Source of the DNA: Acinetobacter sp. WCHA55
Lineage (GTDB): Bacteria; Pseudomonadota; Gammaproteobacteria; Pseudomonadales; Moraxellaceae
Direction: 5' to 3'
Assembly: GCF_002165305.2 (NCBI RefSeq)
Contig: NZ_CP032286.1
Span: 1,302,001 to 1,366,000, forward strand
DNA length: 64,000 nt
Below, piece by piece: positions 51,765-61,931 of the stretch. The notes under the pieces were generated by a model, which worked only from the letters and a program-made list of their open reading frames with translations, searched no databases and was not told the DNA's origin. Every line of letters begins with the position of its first letter. The stretch's first letter is position 1. The position numbers were made by a program, and so were the translations under genes.

Positions 51765-53303
51765 TTATTTTAAGAAACGTTGATAACCTAGGTTATTGGT
51801 AATTTCTTCATATGGATACGAAATACTTTCTAAGGTTTCAATTAAACCATCGGGGTTTTGTTTCGCATCACTTGCCTCTAAACCAACAAGGACACGACCT
51901 TCTGCCGCACCATGGTTACGGTAGTGGAATAGGGTAATGTTATGCGTAGGGCCAAGGCGTTCGAGGAACATTAATAGTGCACCTGGACGTTCAGGGAACT
52001 CAACACGGAACAAACGCTCGTTTTCAAGGTCTGCATGACCACCAATCAGGTAACGAATATGCAGTTTTGCCACTTCATCGTCAGACAAGTCATCGACATC
52101 GAACTGCGTTTTCAGCGCTTCGAAAATATCGTGACGTTCTTTTTCACCGCCTTTTAAGCTAATGCCAACAAAGACTTGTGCTGCACTGGCATCGCTCGCA
52201 CGGTAGTTAAACTCGGTGATATTACGGCCCTGTAGCGCTCGACAGAAATTCAGGAATGAACCTTTTTTCTCTGGAATGGTCACAGCAAAAATAGCTTCTT
52301 TGCGTTCACCCAATTCAGTGCGTTCAGCAATATAACGTAAACGGTCAAAGTTCATGTTTGCACCACATACAATTGAGACGATGTTTTGCCCAATTAGCTC
52401 GTGTGTTTCAACATACTTTTTAATCCCTGCCAAGGCCATCGCACCCGATGGTTCTACGATGCTACGACATTCATCATAGGTATCTTTAATGGCCGCACAA
52501 ATTTCGTCGGTGTTGACTAAAACCACTTCACGTTCAACGATTGGGCCAGAGTTATCTGATTTTTGTAGCTGAATCACTTCAAATGGTTTTTCACCAATTT
52601 GCGCGACAGCTGTACCATCGGCAAATAGACCGACTTGAGGCAGTACTACGCGTTCACCCGCTTCAAGTGCGGCCTTTAAGCAAGCAGACTCATCGTATTC
52701 AACAGGAATCACTTTGACATGTGGTGCAACATCGCCTAAGTAAGCAGCTACACCAGCAATTAAACCGCCGCCACCAACAGCGACGAAGACATAGTCGACA
52801 TCGCGCCATTGGCGCAAAATTTCATTGCCAATCGTGCCTTGACCTGCCATGACCAGTTCATCGTCATAGGGTGGAATAAAGCTCATACCGTCTTCTGCGG
52901 CACGTTGAATTGCATATTTGTTGGCAACGTCAAAAGAGTCGCCGTGGAGAACTACTTCACCGCCTAAGCGTTTGACTGCCTGAACTTTAATATCTGGCGT
53001 GGTTTTCGGCATCACAATAATGGCGCGAATCCCGAGTTTTTTACCTGACAGTGCTACACCTTGGGCATGGTTGCCAGCAGATGCAGTAATTACGCCACGT
53101 TCAAGCTGGGCTCTAGGGAGTTGGCTAATGCGGTTATAGGCACCGCGCAGCTTAAATGAAAAGACGGGTTGTAAGTCTTCACGTTTAAAACGAATATTGT
53201 TATTGAGTTTCTCACTAATTCGAGGTGCCGCTTCGAGTGGAGTTTCGATTGCAACATCGTAGACAGTTGCTTGTAATATTTGTCGAACCAAACGAGACAG
53301 CAT
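51765..53303 (-). CDS. ilvA: Threonine ammonia-lyase, biosynthetic
   Basis: A 512-residue PLP enzyme making 2-oxobutyrate from threonine, the first step of isoleucine synthesis. The PLP lysine lies in FSFKLRGAYN near residue 51, the GGGGLIAG loop near residue 185 binds phosphate, and two ACT-like domains occupy about 330-512, the allosteric region that is absent from the catabolic form. It begins with SRLVRQILQATVYDVA. Divergent from rpiA. Confidence 0.94.
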   Translation of the reverse strand: MLSRLVRQILQATVYDVAIETPLEAAPRISEKLNNNIRFKREDLQPVFSFKLRGAYNRISQLPRAQLERGVITASAGNHAQGVALSGKKLGIRAIIVMPKTTPDIKVQAVKRLGGEVVLHGDSFDVANKYAIQRAAEDGMSFIPPYDDELVMAGQGTIGNEILRQWRDVDYVFVAVGGGGLIAGVAAYLGDVAPHVKVIPVEYDESACLKAALEAGERVVLPQVGLFADGTAVAQIGEKPFEVIQLQKSDNSGPIVEREVVLVNTDEICAAIKDTYDECRSIVEPSGAMALAGIKKYVETHELIGQNIVSIVCGANMNFDRLRYIAERTELGERKEAIFAVTIPEKKGSFLNFCRALQGRNITEFNYRASDASAAQVFVGISLKGGEKERHDIFEALKTQFDVDDLSDDEVAKLHIRYLIGGHADLENERLFRVEFPERPGALLMFLERLGPTHNITLFHYRNHGAAEGRVLVGLEASDAKQNPDGLIETLESISYPYEEITNNLGYQRFLK

Positions 53304-53410
53304 GTTAATTTCCCATTTAACAGTTTAAAATAGAGGATCATTGTAACAAACCCCTGTACATTTGGGCTGTAAAATCAGCAACAAATGTCAAAAAATAGTT
53401 GAGCCAAATT

Positions 53411-54082
53411 ATGAGTCTGTATGCTACCCAAGATGAAAAAAAGCAAGCTGCTGCAAAAGCTGCCTTAAAGCACTTACCTAAAGGTGGCATATTAGGGGTA
53501 GGTACAGGCAGCACCGTGAATTTCTTAATTGAGCTTTTACCCGAACTTCAGCTTGAAGCGGCTGTGGCAAGTTCAGAAGCAACGGCTGAGCGCTTAAAGA
53601 AATTAGGAATTGAAGTGGTTGATATGAACTCTGTGGGCGGTTTAGATGCTTATGTAGATGGTGCAGATGAAATTGACCGCCATATGCATATGATCAAAGG
53701 CGGTGGTGCAGCACTGACTCGCGAAAAAATTGTAGCTTCAATTGCGAAAAAATTTGTTTGTATTGTGGATGACTCAAAATGGGTCAATCAGTTAGGTCAC
53801 GACTTCCCACTTCCGATTGAAGTGATTCCAATGGCACGTTCTGCTGTGGCACGTAAAATTGTGGCACTTGGTGGTGATCCTGCTTACCGTGAAGGTGTGG
53901 TGACGGATAACGGTAATGTGATTTTAGATGTTTATAACCTGAATATTTTAAATGCGCTTGAGCTTGAAAAAACCATTAACGATATTCCTGGTGTGGTATG
54001 TAATGGTATTTTTGCAATCAATAAAGCAGATGTGGCTGTTGTTGCAACAGACAGCGGTATTGAAGAACGTACCGCGGTTTAA
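53411..54082 (+). CDS. rpiA: Ribose-5-phosphate isomerase A
   Basis: A 223-residue isomerase interconverting ribose 5-phosphate and ribulose 5-phosphate. Motifs are [10 protein letters not shown] at about 28-37, [24 protein letters not shown] around 80-103 with the catalytic acid, and the base in the last third. ATG 53411 is used; an in-frame TTG at 53399 has no ribosome binding site. Divergent from ilvA, as in many Gammaproteobacteria. Confidence 0.96.
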   Translation: MSLYATQDEKKQAAAKAALKHLPKGGILGVGTGSTVNFLIELLPELQLEAAVASSEATAERLKKLGIEVVDMNSVGGLDAYVDGADEIDRHMHMIKGGGAALTREKIVASIAKKFVCIVDDSKWVNQLGHDFPLPIEVIPMARSAVARKIVALGGDPAYREGVVTDNGNVILDVYNLNILNALELEKTINDIPGVVCNGIFAINKADVAVVATDSGIEERTAV

Positions 54083-54098
54083 TTTTAAATCTTCCCGA

Positions 54099-54123
54099 AG
54101 CTCTTCTTTGAAAAAGAGGGGCT
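54099..54123 (+). repeat. Hairpin preceding the interspersed repeat copy 2
   Basis: AGCTCTT (54099-54105) pairs imperfectly with AAGAGGGGCT (54114-54123). It lies directly upstream of the repeat at 54155. Confidence 0.4.
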
Positions 54124-54154
54124 AAAAGCAAAAACATTTTTATCTTATGTTTTT

Positions 54155-54186
54155 CTCCCTCCTTTCAAAAGGAGGGCTAGGGAGGA
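54155..54186 (+). repeat. Interspersed GC-rich hairpin repeat, copy 2
   Basis: CCCTCCTTT (54157-54165) and AAAGGAGGG (54168-54176) make a perfect 9-bp stem, then CTAGGGAGGA mirrors the CTCCC start. Same plan as the element at 15236-15270, also between plus-strand genes. Confidence 0.6.
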
Positions 54187-54210
54187 TGATTCAATAAAAG
54201 AATAATATTA

Positions 54211-54894
54211 ATGACCTTAGCAGACCTACCTGAAATTCAAATCACCCATCATGCCCGTGCGACCCGGTTACGACTTCGTGTTGAACCGACTCAAATTCGT
54301 TTAACCGTGCCTAAATCTTGTAGCAAACGACAAATTCAGGATTTTTTAAATCAATCTGAACAGTGGATGGTTGAAACTTGGCAGAAGCAACAATCCAGTC
54401 TGGTACAGATAGATCGAACCCTTCCCATAGAGTTGCTGTTATTTAATCGCCAAAATGCTTTAACTGTGAGCTATAAAACACAAAAAAATGCGTATATTTT
54501 GGATGAACACAATCACCAGCTTTGGATCAGTGAGCGTCAGCCTGAAAGTTATTTAAAATCTTTTGTAATTGCATACGCCAAACAGCATTTGCCCGTTTAT
54601 TTGCAACAGGTTAGTCATGAAACTGGTTTAAAATTTACACAATGTGCAATTCGTCAGCCCAAAACACGCTGGGGGAGTTGTAGTGTCAAGCATGACATCA
54701 TGCTTAACAGTGCTTTAGTGTTGTTTCCTGAAGCCATTACGCGCTATGTCTGTGTGCATGAACTCGCACATACGCAGTATTTTGATCATAGTGCACGTTT
54801 TTGGGCGGAAGTTGCTAAATATGATGAGGCTTTTCAGCAGCATCGAAAAACCTTAAAAACAACCGTGTTGCCGTATTGGTGGACAAGCGTTTAA
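54211..54894 (+). CDS. YgjP-like metallopeptidase (M48/SprT fold)
   Basis: A 227-residue protein with the zinc motif VCVHELAHTQYFDHS near residues 186-201 (HExxH plus a third His). The preceding KTRWGSCSVK motif is specific to the YgjP/DUF45 family. Members are described as M48-family metallopeptidases. Substrate unknown; cytoplasmic. Alternative starts are few; the ATG has weak upstream complementarity. Confidence 0.8.
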   Translation: MTLADLPEIQITHHARATRLRLRVEPTQIRLTVPKSCSKRQIQDFLNQSEQWMVETWQKQQSSLVQIDRTLPIELLLFNRQNALTVSYKTQKNAYILDEHNHQLWISERQPESYLKSFVIAYAKQHLPVYLQQVSHETGLKFTQCAIRQPKTRWGSCSVKHDIMLNSALVLFPEAITRYVCVHELAHTQYFDHSARFWAEVAKYDEAFQQHRKTLKTTVLPYWWTSV

Positions 54895-55018
54895 AGTTAA
54901 TTTTACGTGCAGAATTTAAAAATAATTTCTTCTGATTGATTGAGCGTTAGTCAAAAAATGCTCTAAACTTCATGATCTAAAGTAAACATTTCTCAATTTT
55001 AGTGCAAAGATCTCAAAT

Positions 55019-56188
55019 GTGAATTTTACAGATATCCACTATTTTATATTAATCGTTCCAGCTTGCCTGATTTTAATGGGAAGCTTGCTTTTAATATGTC
55101 ATTTTGCTTTTAGGGCTCCCTCATATTTATTGTGGCTTGGGCTTGGATATATTGTGCCTTCGTTTTCTGTAGCCGCGCAAAGTTTTATGTCGAATAAGCA
55201 GTTGGCTTTGTCGGCACCTTTTTTAGGCAGTATGTATTTGTTTGGCGCATGGGCCAGCGCTTATGCCATGGGCTTAAGAAAGAATGCCAATGCACGTCCA
55301 TATTGGTGTTTGGCCTTGATTGTAATTGCTTTGCTTCCACTCAGTTATTATTCCTATGTAGATGATCAACTGTGGATCAGAATGCTGATTTTGAACATTT
55401 CTATTGCAGTGATTGAGTCTTTGGTTTTGTTTTCAATGTTTAAACATTATCAAGGGACTGATTTGCTCAATAAAATAGTCGACTTTTCCTACTTATTTAT
55501 CGTGCTGTATACCTTTGTTCGTGGCATCATTATTTTTCTTTTTCTAAGAAATATCGAAGCAGATATGCTGGCAAACTCAGTCTGGTGGTTGATGATGCTT
55601 GCTGCGAGCATTATCTTAAGTATGTGGTTTGCAATAGTGCTGCTCGGAACATTGGTACGCGATATTATCCATCAACTCAATGATGAGCGGCTAAGAGATC
55701 CGCTAACGCATTTATTCAATCGACGTGGTTTTAACGAAGCCGCTAAACGGAAGTTGCATCAGCTCTCTAAACAGCCTTATTTCTTACTCATGTGTGATAT
55801 TGATCATTTTAAGAAAATTAATGACAGCTATGGGCATTTGGTGGGTGATCAAATTTTACAACAAGTCGGTCAAATTATTGGGCAAAATGTCCGTGCGCAC
55901 GACTTGGTGGGTCGTTTTGGCGGGGAAGAATTTATTGTCTTATTGCAAATTGATGACCCCACGCTGGCTTATAACATTGCCAATCGTATTCGTTTAGGTA
56001 TTGCCGATGCACGATTATCCTCGAAAAGTATTGCCGTGACAGCAAGTTTTGGACTGGCTGCAGTACATCATTCCAACTTAAAATATGCCATACATGCTGC
56101 CGATCAATTGTTATATCAGGCAAAACATTCGGGACGAAATCAGATTGGTTTTGAGCCTGCGCAGAGTATATTGGATGCGCTCCATTAA
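55019..56188 (+). CDS. Membrane diguanylate cyclase (GGDEF)
   Basis: A 389-residue protein with about seven N-terminal membrane helices (roughly 8-215), then a GGDEF domain starting near residue 225 (DPLTHLFNRRGFNEA). The active site reads GRFGGEEF, with the NVRAHD allosteric I-site (RxxD) five residues upstream, so it should both make cyclic-di-GMP and be inhibited by it. The start is GTG 55019; an overlapping ATG leads straight into a stop. It controls motility or adhesion through c-di-GMP; signal unknown. Confidence 0.85.
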   Translation: MNFTDIHYFILIVPACLILMGSLLLICHFAFRAPSYLLWLGLGYIVPSFSVAAQSFMSNKQLALSAPFLGSMYLFGAWASAYAMGLRKNANARPYWCLALIVIALLPLSYYSYVDDQLWIRMLILNISIAVIESLVLFSMFKHYQGTDLLNKIVDFSYLFIVLYTFVRGIIIFLFLRNIEADMLANSVWWLMMLAASIILSMWFAIVLLGTLVRDIIHQLNDERLRDPLTHLFNRRGFNEAAKRKLHQLSKQPYFLLMCDIDHFKKINDSYGHLVGDQILQQVGQIIGQNVRAHDLVGRFGGEEFIVLLQIDDPTLAYNIANRIRLGIADARLSSKSIAVTASFGLAAVHHSNLKYAIHAADQLLYQAKHSGRNQIGFEPAQSILDALH

Positions 56189-56301
56189 GTGCTGATAGCA
56201 CTAAAAACGCATAAATTCCAAGTAAAACAGTTTAGAAAGCAGAAACTTCCTGTCATACTAGGCAGCTACGAAATGGACAGTTTAAGTTTGAGGTAATACA
56301 C

Positions 56302-57351
56302 GTGATTTCAGTTGGTATTGTCGGCGGTACAGGTTATACAGGCGTTGAATTGTTGCGTCTTTTACTACGACACCCAAATGTGCAAGTAAGCGTATTAACA
56401 TCGCGTACAGAAGACGGTCGCCGTGTAGATGATATGTTTCCAAGCCTACGTGGACATACCGAACTTAAATATTCAGATTTGAATATTGATGAACTGAAAA
56501 AATGTGATGTGGTGTTCTTTGCGACACCGCATGGCGTTGCCATGAAGCATGCCGAAGAATTGGTGGCTGCAAATACTAAAGTGATTGACCTTGCCGCAGA
56601 CTTCCGTTTACAAGACTTAGAGCAGTTTGAAAAATGGTATGGCATGCAACATACGTGCCCTGAACTGTTGAAAGACTCGGTTTATGGTTTATCAGAATTA
56701 AACCGTGAGCAGATTAAACAAGCTAATGTTATTGGTAACCCTGGTTGTTATCCAACAACAGTACAACTGGGTCTAGCGCCATTATTTAAGCAAAATGACA
56801 CATTGGTTAAACCTGAAAGCATTATTATTGATGCAAAATCGGGTGTGTCTGGTGCAGGTCGTAAAGCAAGCCTTGGTATGATCTATTCTGAAAATGCAGA
56901 TAATTTCAAAGCTTATGGTGTTGCAGGTCATCGTCATCATCCTGAAATTGTGGAAGCGTTGGAAAATATTTCAGGCTTAAAAGAGGTGTTTAACCACATT
57001 TTATTTGTCCCGCACTTGGTACCAATGATTCGTGGCATGCTGAGCACGATTTATGTGGACTTAACCGATGTTGGCGAAGCTGCTGATGTGCAAAGTTTAT
57101 ATGAACAGTTTTATGCCAATGAAGCTTTTGTCGATGTGATGCCTGCGGGAAGCTCACCAGAGACACGTTCCGTGCGGGGTGCAAATCAACTGCGTATTGC
57201 GCTGTATAAACCGCAACCAAAAAAATTGGTGGTCATTTCAGTGCAAGATAATTTGGTTAAAGGTGCAGCAGGTCAGGCTGTTCAAAACATGAACTTAATG
57301 TTTGGATTTGTCGAAACTGCAGGTCTAGATGGAATTGGTTTATTACCATAA
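56302..57351 (+). CDS. argC: N-acetyl-gamma-glutamyl-phosphate reductase
   Basis: A 349-residue NADPH-dependent enzyme of arginine synthesis. [23 protein letters not shown] forms the nucleotide loop, the catalytic Cys lies in [12 protein letters not shown] near residue 150, and HRHHPEI carries the catalytic His. The start has a GAGGTAA-like site 8-10 bases upstream. Other arg genes are elsewhere apart from argF at 61.9 kb. Confidence 0.95.
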   Translation: MISVGIVGGTGYTGVELLRLLLRHPNVQVSVLTSRTEDGRRVDDMFPSLRGHTELKYSDLNIDELKKCDVVFFATPHGVAMKHAEELVAANTKVIDLAADFRLQDLEQFEKWYGMQHTCPELLKDSVYGLSELNREQIKQANVIGNPGCYPTTVQLGLAPLFKQNDTLVKPESIIIDAKSGVSGAGRKASLGMIYSENADNFKAYGVAGHRHHPEIVEALENISGLKEVFNHILFVPHLVPMIRGMLSTIYVDLTDVGEAADVQSLYEQFYANEAFVDVMPAGSSPETRSVRGANQLRIALYKPQPKKLVVISVQDNLVKGAAGQAVQNMNLMFGFVETAGLDGIGLLP

Positions 57352-57369
57352 AAAACGTTTTAAAACTTC

Positions 57370-57404
57370 ACACACATTTAGATTTCGATTTAAATGTGTG
57401 TTTT
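57370..57404 (+). terminator. Terminator after argC
   Basis: Eleven-bp perfect stem ACACACATTTA (57370-57380) with TAAATGTGTGT (57391-57401), ten-base loop, TTT tail. Confidence 0.7.
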
Positions 57405-57430
57405 GAATTGAATCAAAATAAGAGATGACG

Positions 57431-58177
57431 ATGCCGAACACTGACACAAATATGACGTCACAACAGCCTGAACCTGCAAAGCCGTTTTTACAGACCAATA
57501 AGCCTTTGGCAATTGGTGCTGCAATATTAATGGTTGCAAGTGGACTATTGGGCTATACCGTCGGACATCGTCAGGGTTTAACGGTGGTGGGTTTTGATGC
57601 AGATGCTGAGCAACTGGTTGAAGTTGTACAAAAGCAAAAGACCAATCTGGATGCTTTAAATAAAAACTACAATGCTGCTGTTCAGGAACGTGACGTTGCT
57701 GTGACCAATTCGAATGAGCTGTATTTGTCATTGCAAAAAGCGCTGGATCAACAAGCACAATCGGAAACCACTGCTGTGATTTACCGTGAAGTTTTGCGCC
57801 AACGCGGTGGTATTCCGCTCGCTGTGCAGCATATTGCGATTAAACCTTTACCTGAAAATGCATTTGAATATCAACTTGACTTGGTTCAAGTTAGTCCATC
57901 TAAACGTGCAGCTTCAGGTACCGTTGAACTTCGACTCATTCGTGGTACAGAGGTTTTAGTTGTACCTCTTGAAGACAAAAACTTTAACTTTGAAAACTAT
58001 GAGCGTTTAACAGGGCGTTGGACGATGCCAAAAGGCTTTACGCCACAGTTTATCGAAGTCCGTTTAACAGGCAGCACGCCAGTGACACGACGCTTTAGTT
58101 GGTCACGTGGTGAGGCCGTAGAAAGTCAATCTGCATTTGTCTCTGAAATTCCTCAGGCTGAGGCAAATGCGCAATAA
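57431..58177 (+). CDS. DUF6776-like membrane-anchored coiled-coil protein
   Basis: A 248-residue protein: short cytoplasmic N-terminus, one membrane helix near residues 27-46 ([20 protein letters not shown]), a coiled coil (about 60-110), and a C-terminal beta-rich domain. The gene after argC in pseudomonads encodes a similar protein (DUF6776). ATG 57431 has AGAG 6 bases upstream; ATG 57425 is too close to it. Function unknown. Confidence 0.65.
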   Translation: MPNTDTNMTSQQPEPAKPFLQTNKPLAIGAAILMVASGLLGYTVGHRQGLTVVGFDADAEQLVEVVQKQKTNLDALNKNYNAAVQERDVAVTNSNELYLSLQKALDQQAQSETTAVIYREVLRQRGGIPLAVQHIAIKPLPENAFEYQLDLVQVSPSKRAASGTVELRLIRGTEVLVVPLEDKNFNFENYERLTGRWTMPKGFTPQFIEVRLTGSTPVTRRFSWSRGEAVESQSAFVSEIPQAEANAQ

Positions 58178-58194
58178 TTGTGAATTGTAAGTTT

Positions 58195-58611
58195 ATGGGT
58201 ATCTCTAAGCGTTCAACGTGTTTAAATGAAATCAAGCAGTCTTTTCATGAATCTGGCTATGTCGACTGGCATATCAGCCCGCGCTTGTGCAATGATGAAC
58301 CGCATGAAGAAGAAAATGGGGATGTCGCTGTCCAAACCGCGCCACCTGAACTAAAGCGTCCACCACTCTATGCTGTCGTTTTAATGAACGATGACTACAC
58401 CCCAATGGACTTTGTTATTGAAATTTTACAACAATACTTTGCTTTGAATCTTGACCAAGCCACTCAAGTAATGCTAACTGTACATTATGAAGGAAAAGGT
58501 GTTGCAGGCGTTTACCCGAGAGACATCGCGGAAACAAAAGCAAACCAAGTCAATAATTACGCTCGGTCTCAAGGTCATCCTTTACTTTGTCAGATTGAGC
58601 CGAAAGATTAA
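58195..58611 (+). CDS. clpS: ClpA adaptor ClpS
   Basis: The adaptor that hands N-degron substrates to ClpAP. The conserved core [27 protein letters not shown] binds the N-terminal residue of substrates, and the C-terminus [23 protein letters not shown] matches ClpS. The N-terminal 60 residues or so are longer than E. coli ClpS (106 residues) and lack an internal in-frame ATG, so the true start is uncertain (ATG 58195 or GTG 58180). Followed 9 bp later by clpA. Confidence 0.88.
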   Translation: MGISKRSTCLNEIKQSFHESGYVDWHISPRLCNDEPHEEENGDVAVQTAPPELKRPPLYAVVLMNDDYTPMDFVIEILQQYFALNLDQATQVMLTVHYEGKGVAGVYPRDIAETKANQVNNYARSQGHPLLCQIEPKD

Positions 58612-58620
58612 GGGGGTTCC

Positions 58621-60897
58621 ATGCTCAGTCGTCAATTAGAAGTATCCTTACGTTTGGCTGTTAGTATGGCTCGACAAAAGAGACATGAATTCCTAACCGT
58701 TGAACATTTATTATTGGCTTTACTCGATAATGATTCGGCAGTAAATGCATTGAAAGCCTGCGGTGCAGATATTATTGTGCTTCGCAAAGAGCTTGAAGAA
58801 TATGTAGAGCAGCACACCCCTAAGTTGGGCGAAAACAGTGACCAAGCCCCGCATCCAACCGAAAGTTTTGACCGTATCTTACAACGGGCAATTTTCCATG
58901 TGCAATCAAGCGGTGGTGATCGTACAGTTGAAGGCGCAGATATTTTAGTGGCGATGTACTCTGAGCGTGACTCTTTTGCAGTCTACCTCTTGAAACGCCA
59001 TCAAATTAACCGTTTAACGTTGACTCAGTATTTAGCACATGGTACTCGTAAAGATGAAGTACAAGTGGAAGAAGAAGTTGAAGATTTAGATGGCGAGTCG
59101 AGCAGTTCAAGTAATGCTGGCCCGTTAGAGCTTTACACAACCAATTTAAATGTTGAAGCGCAAAAGGGAAAAACAGATCCTTTAATTGGTCGTGAAAAAG
59201 AAATTGAGCGTGCAGCACAAATTCTATGCCGTCGTCGTAAAAATAACCCATTATTGGTGGGTGATCCTGGTGTTGGTAAAACATCGATTGCTGAAGGTTT
59301 GGCTTGGCTTATTGTCAATGGTAAAGCACCTAAACCATTGGCAAATGCAGAAGTGTATAGTTTAGATATTGGGGCGCTGGTTGCAGGAACAAAATATCGT
59401 GGAGACTTTGAAAAACGTTTAAAACAGCTTTTGAACGCGTTGAAAAAGAAACCAGAAGCGGTTTTGTTTATTGATGAAATCCACATGATTATTGGTGCAG
59501 GCTCTAGTATGGGTAGTACGATGGATGCATCAAACTTGATTAAACCCGCTTTGGCCAATGGTTCATTACGCTGCATTGGTTCAACCACGTTCCAAGAATA
59601 TCGCCAAGTGTTTGAAAAAGATCATGCATTGTCACGTCGTTTCCAAAAAATTGATGTGAATGAGCCATCTATTTCAGAAACGATTGATATCCTACGAGGC
59701 TTGAAAAGCAAGTTTGAAGATTTCCATCATGTTAAATATGATGACAAAGCTTTAATTTCAGCGGTTGAGTTGTCTGCAAAGTTCATTAATGACCGTTTCT
59801 TACCAGATAAAGCCATTGATGTGATTGATGAAGTAGGGGCGCAGCGTCGTCTGAAAGCTGAACAAGATGATACGCTTATTACGGTTGAAAACATTGAAGA
59901 TATCGTGTCGAAAATTGCACGTATTCCACCAAAAACCGTATCTAAAGATGACAAGACTGTTCTTGAAAATCTTGAGCGCGATTTAAAACGAGTGGTGTTT
60001 GGTCAAGATGAAGCCATCGAAGCTTTAGGCTCAGCAATTAAGCTGTCACGTGCAGGTTTAAAATCACCTGATAAACCTGTAGGTAGTTTTGTTTTTGCGG
60101 GCCCAACTGGGGTAGGTAAAACAGAAGTTACCAAACAACTTGCAAAATTATTGGGCGTTGAGCTGGTTCGTTTTGATATGTCGGAGTATATGGAGCGTCA
60201 TGCGGTTTCACGTTTGATTGGTGCGCCTCCCGGTTATGTGGGCTTTGATCAAGGTGGTCTGTTGACCGATGCGATTCATAAAAATCCGCACTGTGTATTA
60301 TTGCTAGATGAGATTGAAAAAGCACATCCAGACGTGTTCAACTTATTGCTACAAATCATGGATCATGGTTCATTGACCGATAACAATGGTCGTAAATCAG
60401 ACTTCCGTAATGTAGTGTTGGTCTTGACCACAAATATTGGCGCAGAAAGTATTTCCCGCGTGAGTATTGGCTTCATGGATCAAGACAACAGTAATGATAA
60501 CCAAGATGCGATGAAAAAGGCATTTTCTCCAGAATTCCGTAACCGTTTAGATAGCGTGATTCAGTTTAAGGCTTTACCAACAACAGTAATTGAAAATGTA
60601 GTGGATAAGTTCTTAACTGAGCTCCAAGCGCAACTGGATGAGAAAAAAGTCATTTTAGAAGTGGACCAAAGTGCGCGTGAGTGGATGGCTGAAAATGGCT
60701 ATGATCGTTTAATGGGCGCTCGTCCAATGCAACGACTTATCCAAGAGCATTTGAAAAAACCACTGGCTGAAATGATTCTATTTGGTGAGCTTGCAGAACA
60801 TGGTGGTAATGTTGCGGTCTCTGTGAAGAAGGAAAATGGTAAAGCGGTTGGTTTAAAACTTGAAGTTTTTGAAGACCAAACGGCTGAGCCTGCTTAA
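58621..60897 (+). CDS. clpA: ATP-dependent Clp protease ATPase subunit ClpA
   Basis: A 758-residue double AAA+ unfoldase that feeds ClpP. N-domain at about 1-145, acidic linker to 165, Walker A GDPGVGKT at 214-221 (first AAA) and GPTGVGKT at 494-501 (second AAA). The SIGF tetrapeptide near residue 618 is the ClpP-docking loop. ClpP itself is not in the window. It forms a two-gene unit with clpS and ends at a terminator. Confidence 0.96.
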   Translation: MLSRQLEVSLRLAVSMARQKRHEFLTVEHLLLALLDNDSAVNALKACGADIIVLRKELEEYVEQHTPKLGENSDQAPHPTESFDRILQRAIFHVQSSGGDRTVEGADILVAMYSERDSFAVYLLKRHQINRLTLTQYLAHGTRKDEVQVEEEVEDLDGESSSSSNAGPLELYTTNLNVEAQKGKTDPLIGREKEIERAAQILCRRRKNNPLLVGDPGVGKTSIAEGLAWLIVNGKAPKPLANAEVYSLDIGALVAGTKYRGDFEKRLKQLLNALKKKPEAVLFIDEIHMIIGAGSSMGSTMDASNLIKPALANGSLRCIGSTTFQEYRQVFEKDHALSRRFQKIDVNEPSISETIDILRGLKSKFEDFHHVKYDDKALISAVELSAKFINDRFLPDKAIDVIDEVGAQRRLKAEQDDTLITVENIEDIVSKIARIPPKTVSKDDKTVLENLERDLKRVVFGQDEAIEALGSAIKLSRAGLKSPDKPVGSFVFAGPTGVGKTEVTKQLAKLLGVELVRFDMSEYMERHAVSRLIGAPPGYVGFDQGGLLTDAIHKNPHCVLLLDEIEKAHPDVFNLLLQIMDHGSLTDNNGRKSDFRNVVLVLTTNIGAESISRVSIGFMDQDNSNDNQDAMKKAFSPEFRNRLDSVIQFKALPTTVIENVVDKFLTELQAQLDEKKVILEVDQSAREWMAENGYDRLMGARPMQRLIQEHLKKPLAEMILFGELAEHGGNVAVSVKKENGKAVGLKLEVFEDQTAEPA

Positions 60898-60916
60898 AGA
60901 TTGCTACATAATTTAA

Positions 60917-60940
60917 AACCCGTGTTCGCACGGGTTTTTT
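60917..60940 (+). terminator. Terminator after clpA
   Basis: AACCCGTG (60917-60924) pairs with CACGGGTT (60929-60936), UUCG-type tetraloop, T run. Confidence 0.92.
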
Positions 60941-60985
60941 ATTGAAGAAAGTATTTAACAGTTAGAAGTAACAAAAGTAGGATGC

Positions 60986-61339
60986 ATGGATATTCAATTG
61001 ACGAAGGTTTTAAGTACATTTGTATTGTTTTTGGTAACCGCTGTGATGGAAATATTAGGCTGTTATTTTCCTTATTTGATTTTAAATCAGGGGAGAAGTC
61101 ATTGGTTGTGGATTCCTACAGCTTTAGCGTTAGGTGCTTTTGTCTGGCTGTTGACTTTACATCCAGCTGCGTCAGGACGTATTTATGCCGCTTATGGGGG
61201 AATTTATATTTTTACTGCGTTGTTATGGTTGCGTTATGTCGATCAGGTTCAACTTTCCCGTTGGGATGTAATGGGTGGTGCCGTGGTATTGATTGGTGCG
61301 GCTATGATTATCTTACAACCACAGGGATTGGTCCGCTAA
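60986..61339 (+). CDS. ynfA: YnfA-family inner-membrane protein
   Basis: A 117-residue protein with four membrane helices. The family (UPF0060) has the conserved GCYFPYL and GRIYAAYGGIYI segments seen here, and is linked to small-multidrug-resistance-like topology. AGGA lies 3-7 bases upstream of the ATG. A second reading frame at 60982 overlaps it and is the less plausible one. Function mostly unsettled. Confidence 0.85.
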   Translation: MDIQLTKVLSTFVLFLVTAVMEILGCYFPYLILNQGRSHWLWIPTALALGAFVWLLTLHPAASGRIYAAYGGIYIFTALLWLRYVDQVQLSRWDVMGGAVVLIGAAMIILQPQGLVR

Positions 61340-61368
61340 AGTAGAGAACCAATCACTATATGGCATTA

Positions 61369-61842
61369 TTATTTGATACCGCAGTCTTTCTGTTTTAGCT
61401 CTAAATCGTAGCTGTTTTTTTCGGAGTTAAGCTGTAGTTTTACAATGTAGGGATTATGGCGCTGATATTGATGCTCGAAGAAGATATTGCAGTTTTGCAG
61501 GACATTCTTTTTAATCACTTTTTGAACTTCTTTTTCACCTAAATCTTGTTCAAACTGGGCGAAATCTGGGGTAATGATCATCCCTTTAAGTTCGGTACGG
61601 TCTGCATATAGATTAAATTGTTCAATGATGGTGTTGTTATCAATTTCAATTGGGAGAGTTCGTGAGTCTTCTGCTGTTAATACCGTTAATATTTCATTCA
61701 ACGTTTCAGGTTGTTGAATTTTAAAATTTGCATCAATAATTTGTTTGGATTGTAGGTAATCATCGAATTCAGAAGCGTGAACCTGACAAAATGTAGTACT
61801 TAGGAGTGTAGCAAGGCACAGGCCAGTTTTTTTGAAATGCAT
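61369..61842 (-). CDS. Periplasmic protein, unknown
   Basis: A 157-residue protein with a signal peptide (about 1-23, cleavage after VHA). The mature part is alpha/beta with two cysteines that could form a disulfide (NVLQNCNIF and QKDCGIK). It does not match a family I know. Converges on ynfA. Codon use is ordinary. Confidence 0.6.
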   Translation of the reverse strand: MHFKKTGLCLATLLSTTFCQVHASEFDDYLQSKQIIDANFKIQQPETLNEILTVLTAEDSRTLPIEIDNNTIIEQFNLYADRTELKGMIITPDFAQFEQDLGEKEVQKVIKKNVLQNCNIFFEHQYQRHNPYIVKLQLNSEKNSYDLELKQKDCGIK

Positions 61843-61896
61843 GGAAAGTGTCGCTTATAAAAATTATGTTCCGATTATAGCTTTGCTGGTATAAAA

Positions 61897-61916
61897 AAAG
61901 CACCCTTAGGTGCTTT
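61897..61916 (-). terminator. Terminator of argF
   Basis: AAAGCACC (61897-61904) pairs with GGTGCTTT (61909-61916), tetraloop; the minus-strand T run follows. Confidence 0.75.
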
Positions 61917-61931
61917 TCGTTGGAAAATTAA

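Noticed and set aside
60982..61344. Overlapping 120-residue frame at ynfA
   Set aside because: Its residue composition is cysteine-rich and lacks family motifs, while the 60986 frame is a clear YnfA protein.
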